A stretch of DNA of 51,578 bases from QHCE01 sp038260095 (GTDB taxonomy: Bacteria > Actinomycetota > Actinomycetes > Mycobacteriales > QHCE01): contig JBBSOC010000008.1 of the NCBI GenBank assembly GCA_038260095.1, positions 1 to 51,578 of the forward strand. The letters are read 5' to 3'. Position numbers and translations under genes: made by a program. The first letter of the stretch is position 1; each line of letters starts with the position of its first letter. Shown in pieces: positions 7,334 through 15,565 of this stretch. The notes beneath the pieces are model-generated. The model was not told the origin of the DNA and did no database searches. It saw only the letters and a list, made by a program, of their open reading frames with translations.

Positions 7334-7831
7334 GTGAAAGAGCTCAACGTGGTGGGCGTTCGGGTAGAGCTGCCCTCTAATCAGCCCATTGTCTTGCTGA
7401 AGGAGGTCGATGGCGAGCGCTACCTGCCGATCTGGATTGGACCGGCCGAAGCCACTGCTATAGCGCTTGTCTGCGACCCCCCGGAACATCCAGCGGCGCG
7501 GCCCTTGACGCACGATTTGTTCACCGACGTGCTCAAAAAACTAAATGCACCACTGCGTAAAGTGGAAATTACTGAACTTACCGAAAATGTGTTTTATGCC
7601 GACCTGTTGTTAGGGGAGAGACTCCGCATTAGCGCTCGGCCGTCGGATGCCGTCGCGCTCGCGCTACGTGCTGGTGCGGAGATCTTTTGTTCGGAAGAAG
7701 TACTTAAACTAGCCGGAATCCTCATTCCTGAAGGTCAAAGGGACGACCAGGAAATCGAGGTGGAGCGATTCCGTGAGTTTCTGGACAATATTTCACCCGA
7801 AGACTTCGCTGGGCCCAACGCCACGTCATAA
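7334..7831 (+). CDS. Bifunctional nuclease family protein (Rv1829-like)
   Basis: 165 residues from GTG 7334, selected by alignment with Rv1829-like proteins, which begin just before V-x-V-V-G-V-R-V-E, and by GGAG about 6-9 bases upstream; a longer frame opens at 7253. The core has RYLPIWIGPAEATAIALV, PLTHDLFTDVLKKL and ISARPSDAVALALR, typical of the BFN/DUF151 domain. A short C-terminal acidic tail follows (EVERFREFLDNISPEDF). Plant members have RNase and DNase activity; the bacterial role is unknown. It lies between the two MerR genes, as in mycobacteria. Confidence 0.9.
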   Translation: MKELNVVGVRVELPSNQPIVLLKEVDGERYLPIWIGPAEATAIALVCDPPEHPAARPLTHDLFTDVLKKLNAPLRKVEITELTENVFYADLLLGERLRISARPSDAVALALRAGAEIFCSEEVLKLAGILIPEGQRDDQEIEVERFREFLDNISPEDFAGPNATS

Positions 7832-8139
7832 CAACTGTGCCCACGTCCGTCCGAGGCGTGGAAACATATAACGGATTAAAACTTTCTGCCATCATTGCTG
7901 AGACGGTCGCGAACTACATATGCGCCTAACGGTGGGTACAACCCCGACAGGTTGTGGTGTTGCGTGAAAGGGCGATGAAAAAACGCCAGCTTTGCCAGAC
8001 ACGCCGAGCCAACAAGTTTGACCAGCGGGCAACCTACGAATACCGTCAATCAGACTCGTCACTGACAGCAAGGAACGTCCGCTCTGGGCAGTCTCAGCGT
8101 TAGTTCGACGTAGCGCGAAACGCGAAAGGTCGTCAACAC
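7832..8139. other. Intergenic region, nuclease to second merR
   Basis: 308 bases without a convincing gene on either strand. TTGACC at about 8018 followed by an AT-rich patch (GAATACC) could be a -35/-10 pair for the downstream merR, but the match is weak. No glycine riboswitch core could be recognised although a gcvP gene follows further on. Nothing else is supported. Confidence 0.4.
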
Positions 8140-8667
8140 GTGAGCGAGCACCAACAGCACAACTCTCCGCTCGGGTATCGAGGCCCTACGGCTTGTTCAG
8201 CAGCTGGCATCACGTACCGGCAGCTCGACTACTGGGCGCGCACCAAGCTCGTTGAGCCTAGTGTGCGGGACGCGCGAGGATCAGGCTCGCAACGGTTGTA
8301 CGCATTTCGTGACATTTTAGTACTTAAGGTTGTTAAACGCCTCTTGGACGCTGGAGTTTCGCTGCAAAATATTCGGACCGCGGTCAATCAATTGCATGCC
8401 CGTGGAGTTGAAGACTTATCGCACATCACGCTACTTTCCGATGGCACTACGGTGTATGAATGTACATCGCCGGAGGAAGTTGTTGACCTGCTGCAGGGCG
8501 GCCAGGGTGTATTTGGCATTGCGCTTGGCGGCGCATATCGCGAGGTCGAGGGCAGTTTGGCGCAGTTACCGGGAGAACGCGTTGATGGCGCCCCGCAACA
8601 GTCAGTCCCCAGCCGTGTTGGAGTCACCGATGAACTGGCGGCGCGCCGGGCACTTCGCGCCAGCTAA
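8140..8667 (+). CDS. MerR-family regulator (Rv1830-like)
   Basis: 175 residues from GTG 8140, with GAAAGG upstream. The helix-turn-helix domain is at residues about 17-80: YRGPTACSAAGITYRQLDYW, ARTKLVEPSVRDARGSGSQR, LYAFRDILVLKVVKRLLDAG. A short effector region with ECTSPEEVVDLLQGGQGVFG follows. It has the genomic position of Rv1830 in mycobacteria, between the nuclease gene and gcvP. The tail after residue 130 is variable. Its target genes are unknown; proximity suggests it could act on gcvP 81 bases downstream. Confidence 0.88.
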   Translation: MSEHQQHNSPLGYRGPTACSAAGITYRQLDYWARTKLVEPSVRDARGSGSQRLYAFRDILVLKVVKRLLDAGVSLQNIRTAVNQLHARGVEDLSHITLLSDGTTVYECTSPEEVVDLLQGGQGVFGIALGGAYREVEGSLAQLPGERVDGAPQQSVPSRVGVTDELAARRALRAS

Positions 8668-8748
8668 AGCTCATAAGGCCTGGGGTGCGCCAGCGTTAAT
8701 GGGCCCCTGTCCGTACAGCCCAGAAACACCGGACGGCATACTGCAACG

Positions 8749-11640
8749 GTGACCACTTTCATGCCGTTGGAGAGCTCATTCGCAGACCGTCATATCGGCC
8801 CTAGCCCAGCCGATCTAGCCCACATGCTGCGCACCGTTGGTTATGACTCGCTATCGGAGCTGATGGTCGCTGCTTTGCCGCCAGCAATCATTGAGTTAGG
8901 TTCTAGTGAGGCTGCTGGACTACCCGAACCAGTCACCGAGTCGGCCATGCTAGACGAGCTGCGTCACATTGCGAACCGTAACCGGGTTACGGTGCCGATG
9001 CTCGGCCTGGGGTACTACGGAACGCACACGCCAGCGGTGATTGCACGCAACGTTATTGAAAACCCCGCGTGGTACACGGCCTATACGCCATATCAACCAG
9101 AAATCTCACAGGGACGACTGGAAGCCCTGCTGAACTTTCAAACCATGATTTCACAGCTCACCGGTGTCGCGGTTGCGGGCGCGAGCATGCTGGATGAGGC
9201 CAGCGCAGCAGCCGAAGCCATGACTTTAGCTAGGCGAGCCACACGTGCGGCAGACTCAGCGGCTTTCGTAGTGGACTCGGATGTGCTGCCGCAAACCATC
9301 GCGGTGCTACGAACCCGTGCTGAACCGCTGGATATTCCCATCATCGTGGCTGATCTGCGTAACGGCCTACCGGCCGGAGAAATTTTCGGTGTGCTCATGC
9401 AATACCCCGGCGCCTGTGGCCGAGTTGATGACCACACGGCGATAGTGTCGGCAGCACATGAACGCGATGCGCTGTGCATCGTAGCCGCGGACTTGTTGTC
9501 GCTGGCGCTGCTGCGACCGCCGGGCGAGATAGGCGCGGACATAGTGGTCGGCTCCGCACAGCGATTCGGTGTGCCACTGGGGTTCGGCGGACCCCACGCG
9601 GGTTATCTTGCCGTGCGGGAGTCGCTGACGCGATTCTTGCCGGGCCGCCTGGTTGGAGTGTCTCGAGACGCTGCCGGTGAGCCCGCGTACCGGTTGGCAT
9701 TGCAGACTCGTGAGCAGCACATCAGACGCGAAAAAGCCACCAGCAACATTTGCACTGCTCAGGTTCTCCTGGCTGTGGTAGCCGGAATGTATGCGGTGTG
9801 GCATGGCCCTGAGGGGCTAAGGGCCATCGCGCGGCGCACCCACCAGCACGCTCTGACGCTTGCAGTTGGTCTGCGCGTCGGCGAGGTCACAGTAGAGAAT
9901 GAGTGTTTTTTCGACACTGTGTCGACTCATGTGCCGTCACGGGCAGCACTGGTCGTGGCCGAGGCCGATCGGCTAGGGATCACCCTCCGATTAATTGACG
10001 CTGATCATGTGGGAATCGCCTGTGATGAGACAACGACGTTGGAACACTTGCATGCGGTGTGGCAGGCCTTCGACGTGACTGCGGTTGATCTGGTCGCACT
10101 CGATACCAGCCCATTGTTGGAAGCATTCGATCGCGGCAGTGCGCCGTTGACACATCCCGTTTTTCAGACATACCGCTCTGAGACTGCGCTTATGCGATAT
10201 TTGCGGCGGCTCAGCGACTCCGACTACGCACTCGACCGCGGCATGATTCCGCTGGGCTCATGCACGATGAAGCTCAATGCTGCCGCCGAGCTAGCCCCGA
10301 TCAGCTGGCCTTCTTTCGCCGCGATTCACCCCTTTGCTCCGACCGAGCACACGGCCGGCTATGCCCAGTTGATCGGTGAACTGGAGCAGTGGTTAGCGGT
10401 GCTCACCGGGTATGACGCAGTGAGCGTGCAGCCCAATGCAGGCTCACAGGGTGAGCTTGCGGGTTTGCTTGCTATCCGGGCCTACCATCGTTCTACGACA
10501 CCATCGCATGAGCCGCCGCGTGATGTGTGCTTGATCCCGGCATCGGCACACGGCACAAACGCGGCGTCGGCGGTGATGGCCGGCATGCGAGTGGTGGTGG
10601 TGGCCTGCGATTCCAAGGGAAATGTGGATCGAGCTGACCTTGCGGTCAAACTCGCTGAGCACGGCCAGGCGTTAGCGGCGCTGATGGTCACCTATCCGTC
10701 TACTCACGGTGTCTACGAAGACTCGATCGACAGCATCTGCGAATCCGTGCACCAAGCCGGCGGGCAGGTCTATGTGGATGGCGCAAACCTTAACGCGTTA
10801 CTCGGATACGCCCGACCGGGACGCTTTGGCGCCGATGTCAGCCACCTGAATCTGCACAAGACGTTCTGCATACCGCACGGCGGTGGTGGCCCAGGTGTGG
10901 GACCGGTGGCCGTACGATCGCATCTAGCGCGGTATTTACCTGGCCATCCCCTCCAGCCACAAGACCCAGCCTTTGGGGGCGCAGGCCCAGTAACAGCCGC
11001 ACCCTGGGGTTCAGCCGGGATTCTTCCCATCGCCTGGGCATACATCCGCATGATGGGGGCAGCGGGTCTGGCGGCGGCTACCGGCACAGCAGTGCTAGCG
11101 GCGAACTATGTTGCATGTCGCCTCAAAGAACACTACCCGGTGCTTTACACGGGGCGAAACGGTTTGGTCGCTCACGAGTGCATTTTGGATCTACGCCCGC
11201 TCACTCAATCTGTCGGGGTAACAGCCGAGGACGTGGCAAAGCGGCTCATCGACTACGGTTTCCACGCTCCCACCATGTCGTTTCCGGTACCCGGCACGCT
11301 GATGGTGGAACCCACTGAATCCGAAGATTTGACTGAGCTCGATCGTTTTATTGCCGCAATGATCGCGATTCGCGCTGAAGCTGACCGGATTGCGGCAGGG
11401 GAGTGGTCGCTGGAGCAGAGCCCGCTGCGCAACGCTCCCCATACCGCGGCGATGCTTACCGGGCCATGGCCCTATCACTACGAACGGCAAACTGCAGTGT
11501 TTCCGCTCCCCAATGTGACCGGCGGTCAACCGAGCGCTCGGGCAGCCAAATACTGGCCGCCAGTCAGACGGATCGATAACGCCTATGGGGACCGGAATTT
11601 GGCCTGTTCGTGTCCTCCCGTCGCCGAACTCGGGGCATAG
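8749..11640 (+). CDS. gcvP: Glycine dehydrogenase (aminomethyl-transferring), P protein
   Basis: 963 residues, the single-chain form of the PLP-dependent glycine decarboxylase. The N-terminal half begins FADRHIGPSPADLAHMLRTV and includes LLNFQTMISQLTGVAVAGAS. The C-terminal half has LGSCTMKLN, QPNAGSQGELAGLLAIRAY and the PLP lysine K704 in HLNLHKTFCIPHGGGGPG. It decarboxylates glycine and passes the aminomethyl group to lipoylated GcvH, encoded upstream at 4949. GTG 8749 is taken as start; ATG 8761 is possible. A hairpin with an A5T5 tract lies directly after the stop. Confidence 0.97.
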   Translation: MTTFMPLESSFADRHIGPSPADLAHMLRTVGYDSLSELMVAALPPAIIELGSSEAAGLPEPVTESAMLDELRHIANRNRVTVPMLGLGYYGTHTPAVIARNVIENPAWYTAYTPYQPEISQGRLEALLNFQTMISQLTGVAVAGASMLDEASAAAEAMTLARRATRAADSAAFVVDSDVLPQTIAVLRTRAEPLDIPIIVADLRNGLPAGEIFGVLMQYPGACGRVDDHTAIVSAAHERDALCIVAADLLSLALLRPPGEIGADIVVGSAQRFGVPLGFGGPHAGYLAVRESLTRFLPGRLVGVSRDAAGEPAYRLALQTREQHIRREKATSNICTAQVLLAVVAGMYAVWHGPEGLRAIARRTHQHALTLAVGLRVGEVTVENECFFDTVSTHVPSRAALVVAEADRLGITLRLIDADHVGIACDETTTLEHLHAVWQAFDVTAVDLVALDTSPLLEAFDRGSAPLTHPVFQTYRSETALMRYLRRLSDSDYALDRGMIPLGSCTMKLNAAAELAPISWPSFAAIHPFAPTEHTAGYAQLIGELEQWLAVLTGYDAVSVQPNAGSQGELAGLLAIRAYHRSTTPSHEPPRDVCLIPASAHGTNAASAVMAGMRVVVVACDSKGNVDRADLAVKLAEHGQALAALMVTYPSTHGVYEDSIDSICESVHQAGGQVYVDGANLNALLGYARPGRFGADVSHLNLHKTFCIPHGGGGPGVGPVAVRSHLARYLPGHPLQPQDPAFGGAGPVTAAPWGSAGILPIAWAYIRMMGAAGLAAATGTAVLAANYVACRLKEHYPVLYTGRNGLVAHECILDLRPLTQSVGVTAEDVAKRLIDYGFHAPTMSFPVPGTLMVEPTESEDLTELDRFIAAMIAIRAEADRIAAGEWSLEQSPLRNAPHTAAMLTGPWPYHYERQTAVFPLPNVTGGQPSARAAKYWPPVRRIDNAYGDRNLACSCPPVAELGA

Positions 11641-11645
11641 CAGTC

Positions 11646-11682
11646 TTGCCAAGTTAGGAGAACTTGTGGCAAAAATTTTTAT
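11646..11682 (+). terminator. gcvP terminator hairpin, copy of a repeated sequence
   Basis: TTGCCAAGTT (11646-11655) pairs with AACTTGTGGCAA (11661-11672, one bulged base) and is followed by AAATTTTTAT, so it looks like an intrinsic terminator 5 bases after gcvP. The same 45-base stretch, with about four differences, recurs on the minus strand at 44401-44441 inside a small inverted-repeat element. The terminator may therefore derive from a mobile repeat. Confidence 0.65.
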
Positions 11683-11722
11683 CGCGCCACATCTTTAGGG
11701 TTCCATCTCTCACTCCATGCCC

Positions 11723-11738
11723 TATGCTCTTCGAGCAT
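11723..11738 (+). promoter_or_regulatory. Possible -10 and inverted repeat at the gluA start
   Basis: TATGCT (11723-11728) lies 8 bases before the gluA ATG, as in short-leader or leaderless actinobacterial promoters. ATGCTC (11724-11729) and GAGCAT (11733-11738) form a perfect 6-bp inverted repeat that includes the start codon, so a repressor or hairpin could act there. No -35 box of good quality was seen. Confidence 0.3.
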
Positions 11739-12522
11739 GATGGACAGCGCCCCCGCAGTTAAAGCTGTTGCCGCCAATGGTGATGACGCCCCGCTCGTTG
11801 AGCTCAAAAATGTCAACAAGTATTTCGGCTCGGTGCACGTCCTCAAGGACATTGACCTAGTCGTGCGCCGAGGCGAGGTCGTGGTGGTTATTGGCCCCTC
11901 CGGCGGCGGAAAGTCGACCTTGTGTCGCACGATCAACCGGCTAGAGTCCATCGATGAGGGAACGATCCTCATTGATGGGCAACCGTTGCCTATCGAGGGA
12001 AAGGCCCTGGCCAGACTCCGTTCTGAAGTCGGCATGGTGTTCCAGTCGTTTAATCTTTTCGCTCACAAGACAATTCTTCAAAACGTCACGCTGGGTCCGA
12101 CTAAAGTACTCAAACTTTCCAAGGCGCAAGCCAAGGAAGAGGCTATGAGACTGCTGGAACGCGTGGGTATTGCTCATCAGGCGGAGAAGTATCCTGCCCA
12201 ACTCTCGGGTGGCCAGCAGCAGCGCGTGGCTATCGCTCGAGCGCTTGCTATGCACCCCAAAGTAATGCTTTTCGACGAGCCAACCTCAGCACTGGATCCG
12301 GAAATGATCAAAGAAGTACTCGACGTCATGACAGACCTAGCCCGCGAGGGCATGACCATGGTTGTGGTGACGCATGAGATGGGGTTCGCGCGTAACGCGG
12401 CAAACAGAATCGTCTTCATAGCCGACGGCCAGATCGTAGAGGAGAACACGCCGGAAGAGTTCTTTACCAATGCGCAGAGTGAACGTGCGAAGGATTTTCT
12501 TTCCAAAATCTTGGTCCATTAA
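11737..12522 (+). CDS. gluA: Glutamate ABC importer, ATP-binding protein
   Basis: 261 residues. Walker A GPSGGGKST, Q-loop FQSFNLFAHKT, signature LSGGQQQR, Walker B VMLFDEPTSALDPEM and switch His VVVTHEM are all present. It belongs to the polar amino-acid uptake family and closely follows the pattern of the corynebacterial GluA and the GlnQ group. The N-terminus carries about 18 extra residues before LVELKNVNKYFG, and the ATGATG at 11737 lacks a clear ribosome site, so a leaderless transcript is possible. Operon: gluA-gluB-gluC-gluD. Confidence 0.94.
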   Translation: MMDSAPAVKAVAANGDDAPLVELKNVNKYFGSVHVLKDIDLVVRRGEVVVVIGPSGGGKSTLCRTINRLESIDEGTILIDGQPLPIEGKALARLRSEVGMVFQSFNLFAHKTILQNVTLGPTKVLKLSKAQAKEEAMRLLERVGIAHQAEKYPAQLSGGQQQRVAIARALAMHPKVMLFDEPTSALDPEMIKEVLDVMTDLAREGMTMVVVTHEMGFARNAANRIVFIADGQIVEENTPEEFFTNAQSERAKDFLSKILVH

Positions 12523-12567
12523 TCCTCGAATTTCCTGATTCTTCAGAAGAAAGTATAGGTAACGGGC

Positions 12568-13422
12568 GTGCGAAAAGGTCGATATGGCGCGGCGCTGGCC
12601 GCTTTAGCTGCAGTGGCTGTGTTACTCACGGCGTGTAGTACCAAAAAAGACTCAAGTGTGGTCGAAAGGGCCAAGGAGAACAACAAGCTCACCATCGGGG
12701 TGAAGTTTGATCAACCAGGGATTGGATTGAAAAAACCCGATGGCAGCGTAGAAGGCTTCGACATAGACGTCGCAACGTACATCGCTAAACAGCTTGGTGT
12801 CGATGCCAAGAACATCGCGTGGAAGGAAACCCGGTCGGTCAACCGCGAATCATTCCTCCAAAATGGCAACGTTGACCTGGCGGTGGCAAGCTACACGATT
12901 AACCCGAACCGGAAGAAGAAGGTCGGCTTCGCTGGACCGTACTACATTGCCCATCAGGACATTATGGTTCGCTCGAACGACAACTCAATCCAGTCGTTTG
13001 CGGATCTCAAAGGTAAACGGCTATGCCAGGTGGCCGGTTCCAATTCCTGGGAGAACATCACCCGAGGCACGAATAAGCTGAACCAGAAGCAAGACGTCGT
13101 TCTCTTTCCGGCTAATAGCTATGACGAGTGCATGACAAAACTCAGAGGTAAAAGCGTGGATGTGGTCTCCACCGACGACGTCATTCTTGCGGGTTTCGCG
13201 GCTCGAGATCCACAGAATTTCAAGGTTGTCGGTGCACCATTCACGGATGAGAAGTACGGCGTCGGCATGAAGAAGGGCGACAAGAAGTCCTGTGAGGCCG
13301 TCAACATGGCCATAAAGAAAATGTATGAAGACGGCTCGGCTCAACGCTTTCTGGAAAAGAACTTTGGGGCCGCAAAGTTCAAATATGCGGACACTCTGCC
13401 TGCCTTTGAGCCGTGTAGCTGA
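12568..13422 (+). CDS. gluB: Glutamate-binding lipoprotein of the ABC importer
   Basis: 284 residues from GTG 12568. The lipoprotein signal is RKGRYGAALAALAAVAVLLT followed by the lipobox LTAC with C23 as the acylated Cys. The mature part is a family 3 solute-binding protein: KLTIGVKFDQPGIGLKKPDG, VEGFDIDVATYIAKQLGV, and VDLAVASYTINPNRKKKVGF. It captures glutamate outside the membrane and delivers it to GluC/GluD. Lnt encoded at 25050 would add the third acyl chain to such lipoproteins. It lies 45 bases after gluA. Confidence 0.94.
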   Translation: MRKGRYGAALAALAAVAVLLTACSTKKDSSVVERAKENNKLTIGVKFDQPGIGLKKPDGSVEGFDIDVATYIAKQLGVDAKNIAWKETRSVNRESFLQNGNVDLAVASYTINPNRKKKVGFAGPYYIAHQDIMVRSNDNSIQSFADLKGKRLCQVAGSNSWENITRGTNKLNQKQDVVLFPANSYDECMTKLRGKSVDVVSTDDVILAGFAARDPQNFKVVGAPFTDEKYGVGMKKGDKKSCEAVNMAIKKMYEDGSAQRFLEKNFGAAKFKYADTLPAFEPCS

Positions 13423-13487
13423 TTTCGTGCGGCGTGTGGTGCTGGTGAGTTCCGTTAGGTCTCACCAGCACCCATCCAACCGGTGGG

Positions 13488-14195
13488 ATGGTTATGGACT
13501 GGAATAACTTCTACGACAAGCTGCTCAACTTTGGGCCGTTCCTCGAACATAGCAATGAAATCTGGTCCGGCTTCTTGGCCACTATCCGACTATCTGCGAT
13601 GGCCGCGGTACTGGCGTTGGTCCTCGGCACACTCCTCGCGGCAATGCGTGTCTCACCTGTTTCGGTGATGCGTGCCACCGCGACCATGTACGTCAACACG
13701 TTACGCAATACGCCGCTTACCCTCATTCTGTTGTTCTGCGGCCTTGGGCTTCGGGACACACTCGGGTTTATGGCCCAGGCAGCCCCTACGGTCAGTGGCT
13801 ATTGGCTAGCGGTCGCCGGGTTGTCCGCCTATACCGCGGCGTTTGTCTGCGAGACGCTGCGGTCGGGCATCAACACGGTGCCGATCGGTCAGGCCGAGGC
13901 AGCCCGATCAGTGGGGCTGCCTTTCTCGCAATCTCTGCGCCTGGTGATACTCCCGCAAGCATTTCGCGCAGTGATTGCACCGCTGGGAAGCGTGCTCATC
14001 GCCATGATCAAGAACACCTCCGTGGCGCTAGTGGCCGGCTACTTTGAAGCAACCGCAACGATGAAGCAACTGTTCGACGATGTAGGCGCTACCGTGCCCC
14101 TATTTTTCGGGTTCGCGATCGGATACATGATCCTTACTTTGCCAACTGGGCTGTTGTTCGGTTGGTTGGCTAAGCGAATGGCGGTGACCCGGTGA
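13488..14195 (+). CDS. gluC: Glutamate ABC importer, permease 1
   Basis: 235 residues with about five membrane segments and the permease EAA-type loop (SGINTVPIGQAEAARSVGLP then FSQSLRLVILPQAFRAVIAP) that contacts the ATPase. This is the HisM/GlnP family pattern. ATG 13488 and ATG 13494 are both possible starts. The stop overlaps the gluD start (GTGA, 14192-14195), which implies translational coupling. It lies 65 bases after gluB. Confidence 0.93.
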   Translation: MVMDWNNFYDKLLNFGPFLEHSNEIWSGFLATIRLSAMAAVLALVLGTLLAAMRVSPVSVMRATATMYVNTLRNTPLTLILLFCGLGLRDTLGFMAQAAPTVSGYWLAVAGLSAYTAAFVCETLRSGINTVPIGQAEAARSVGLPFSQSLRLVILPQAFRAVIAPLGSVLIAMIKNTSVALVAGYFEATATMKQLFDDVGATVPLFFGFAIGYMILTLPTGLLFGWLAKRMAVTR

Positions 14196-15133
14196 CAGAG
14201 GGTTCAGTGCGTATCCGGCAGCCGCGGAAACAACAGGGATCAGTGCTCTTTGACGCCCCTGGACCACGCGCCCGCTGGTTGAACCGGGTTCTGGGCGTCG
14301 TGACCCCGATCGTCGTGCTCGGTGTCGTAGGTTTGTTTGTCTGGCAGCTCGATAGGAAGGGCCAATGGGCTTGGGCACTATGGGAGCCATTTACTGAGGC
14401 CAAGGTATGGCAAAGCTTCATCCTCCCGGGGCTGAAGAACACGCTGAGCGCAGCGGTGGTCGCGGCCGCTCTCGCATTGGGGTTCGGCGTCATATTCGGT
14501 TTCGGTCGACTCTCTGAGCGTAGATGGATCCGGATGCCGTGTGGTGCCGCTGTGGAATTCTTCCGCGCGATTCCAGTTCTCATCATGATCTTCTTTGCCC
14601 AAGCCGGACCGCCGGTGATCGCGGATGCATTCAACCGGTCTATTGAGCCCATCTCGGCCTTCGAGGCGGTCGTGATCGGCTTGACGCTCTATAACGGTTC
14701 TGTGTTCGTCGAAATTTTCCGAGCAGGTATCCGTGCAATACCAACGGGTCAGGCCGAAGCCGGGTATGCGATCGGACTTCGTAAAAGCGATGTAATGCTG
14801 CGGATTTTGCTACCCCAAGCCATTACCACGATGATGCCAGTCATCGTGAGCCAACTCGTGGTACTGCTCAAAGATTCCGCACTTGGCTACGTCATCGCTT
14901 ACGAGGATCTACTCAATGCTGGCTTCGTGCAGGTAAAATCTAATTTTAATAATCTGATTCCCGCGGCGATAGTAATTACCGCCATCTATGTGGCTATCAA
15001 CCTGACAGTTAGCTATTTAGCAGGCTGGCTTGAACGTCGCAGCCGACGTAGCCGCAAGAGCGCTGCTGTACCGCTCTCAACTGATACCAGTGCGCTTTTG
15101 GCCACTCCTTTCAGTAAGGGGCCGAACACATGA
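14192..15133 (+). CDS. gluD: Glutamate ABC importer, permease 2
   Basis: 313 residues from GTG 14192, overlapping gluC by four bases. An N-terminal cytoplasmic extension of about 30 residues (basic, RIRQPRKQQGS) precedes the first membrane segment VVLGVVGLFVWQL. The family permease region includes FFRAIPVLIMIFFAQAGPPV and the coupling loop AIPTGQAEAGYAIGLRKSDV. The C-terminus is a basic, Ser-rich tail (RRSRRSRKSAAVPLS). It pairs with GluC to form the channel. This is the last gene of the importer operon. Confidence 0.93.
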   Translation: MTEGSVRIRQPRKQQGSVLFDAPGPRARWLNRVLGVVTPIVVLGVVGLFVWQLDRKGQWAWALWEPFTEAKVWQSFILPGLKNTLSAAVVAAALALGFGVIFGFGRLSERRWIRMPCGAAVEFFRAIPVLIMIFFAQAGPPVIADAFNRSIEPISAFEAVVIGLTLYNGSVFVEIFRAGIRAIPTGQAEAGYAIGLRKSDVMLRILLPQAITTMMPVIVSQLVVLLKDSALGYVIAYEDLLNAGFVQVKSNFNNLIPAAIVITAIYVAINLTVSYLAGWLERRSRRSRKSAAVPLSTDTSALLATPFSKGPNT

Positions 15134-15207
15134 GACGCATAGTCATCTGCGGTGTCATAGCCTGCACTCCTAGGCTGAAGCCCATGACTGTTTTGCTCAG
15201 TGAGTCT

Positions 15208-15405
15208 TCATGCCGCCGCATGGCATGGTTCAGGTCGCGCAGGCGCGACCGAGCGGCCGTCGGGCAGTAGTTCGCCTGTATCGTCGAACACAATGACACC
15301 GTTGCACAGCAGATTCCATCCTTGCTCGGGGTGAAAAGCCACGATGCGAGCGGCTTCCCGATCAGCTGCAGCGGAAGCTGGACACAGTGGTTGATGCGGG
15401 CACAT
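15208..15405 (-). CDS. DUF5999 family protein
   Basis: 65 residues with the pattern of DUF5999: MCPHQPLCPASAAADREAAR at the start, then HPEQGWNLLCNGVIVFDDTG and ELLPDG. The three Cys at the N-terminus plus one in LLCNG are conserved in the family and could bind metal. AGGAGC is 7-8 bases before the ATG at 15405. These small proteins are common in Streptomyces and relatives and have no known role. The gene stands alone, convergent with gluD and divergent from the PabB-like gene. In its upstream 160 bases I see no defined promoter. Confidence 0.85.
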   Translation of the reverse strand: MCPHQPLCPASAAADREAARIVAFHPEQGWNLLCNGVIVFDDTGELLPDGRSVAPARPEPCHAAA

Positions 15406-15565
15406 GATGTGCGCTCCTAGTACATAGCTGGCGTGTGGTTTCCATCACACACCATATTGTCTCCAAAAAGCTGCCGTAGCGGTACAAGACAGGCATTTAG
15501 GGGATAACGAAATGGATAATTGGTTACCAACAGGTACCGTTGCGTGCTGGTTTGGGCCAATCTGA

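Noticed and set aside
7832..8748. Glycine riboswitch before gcvP
   Set aside because: I looked for the conserved aptamer core in the gap before the second merR and in the 81 bases before gcvP and found no convincing match.
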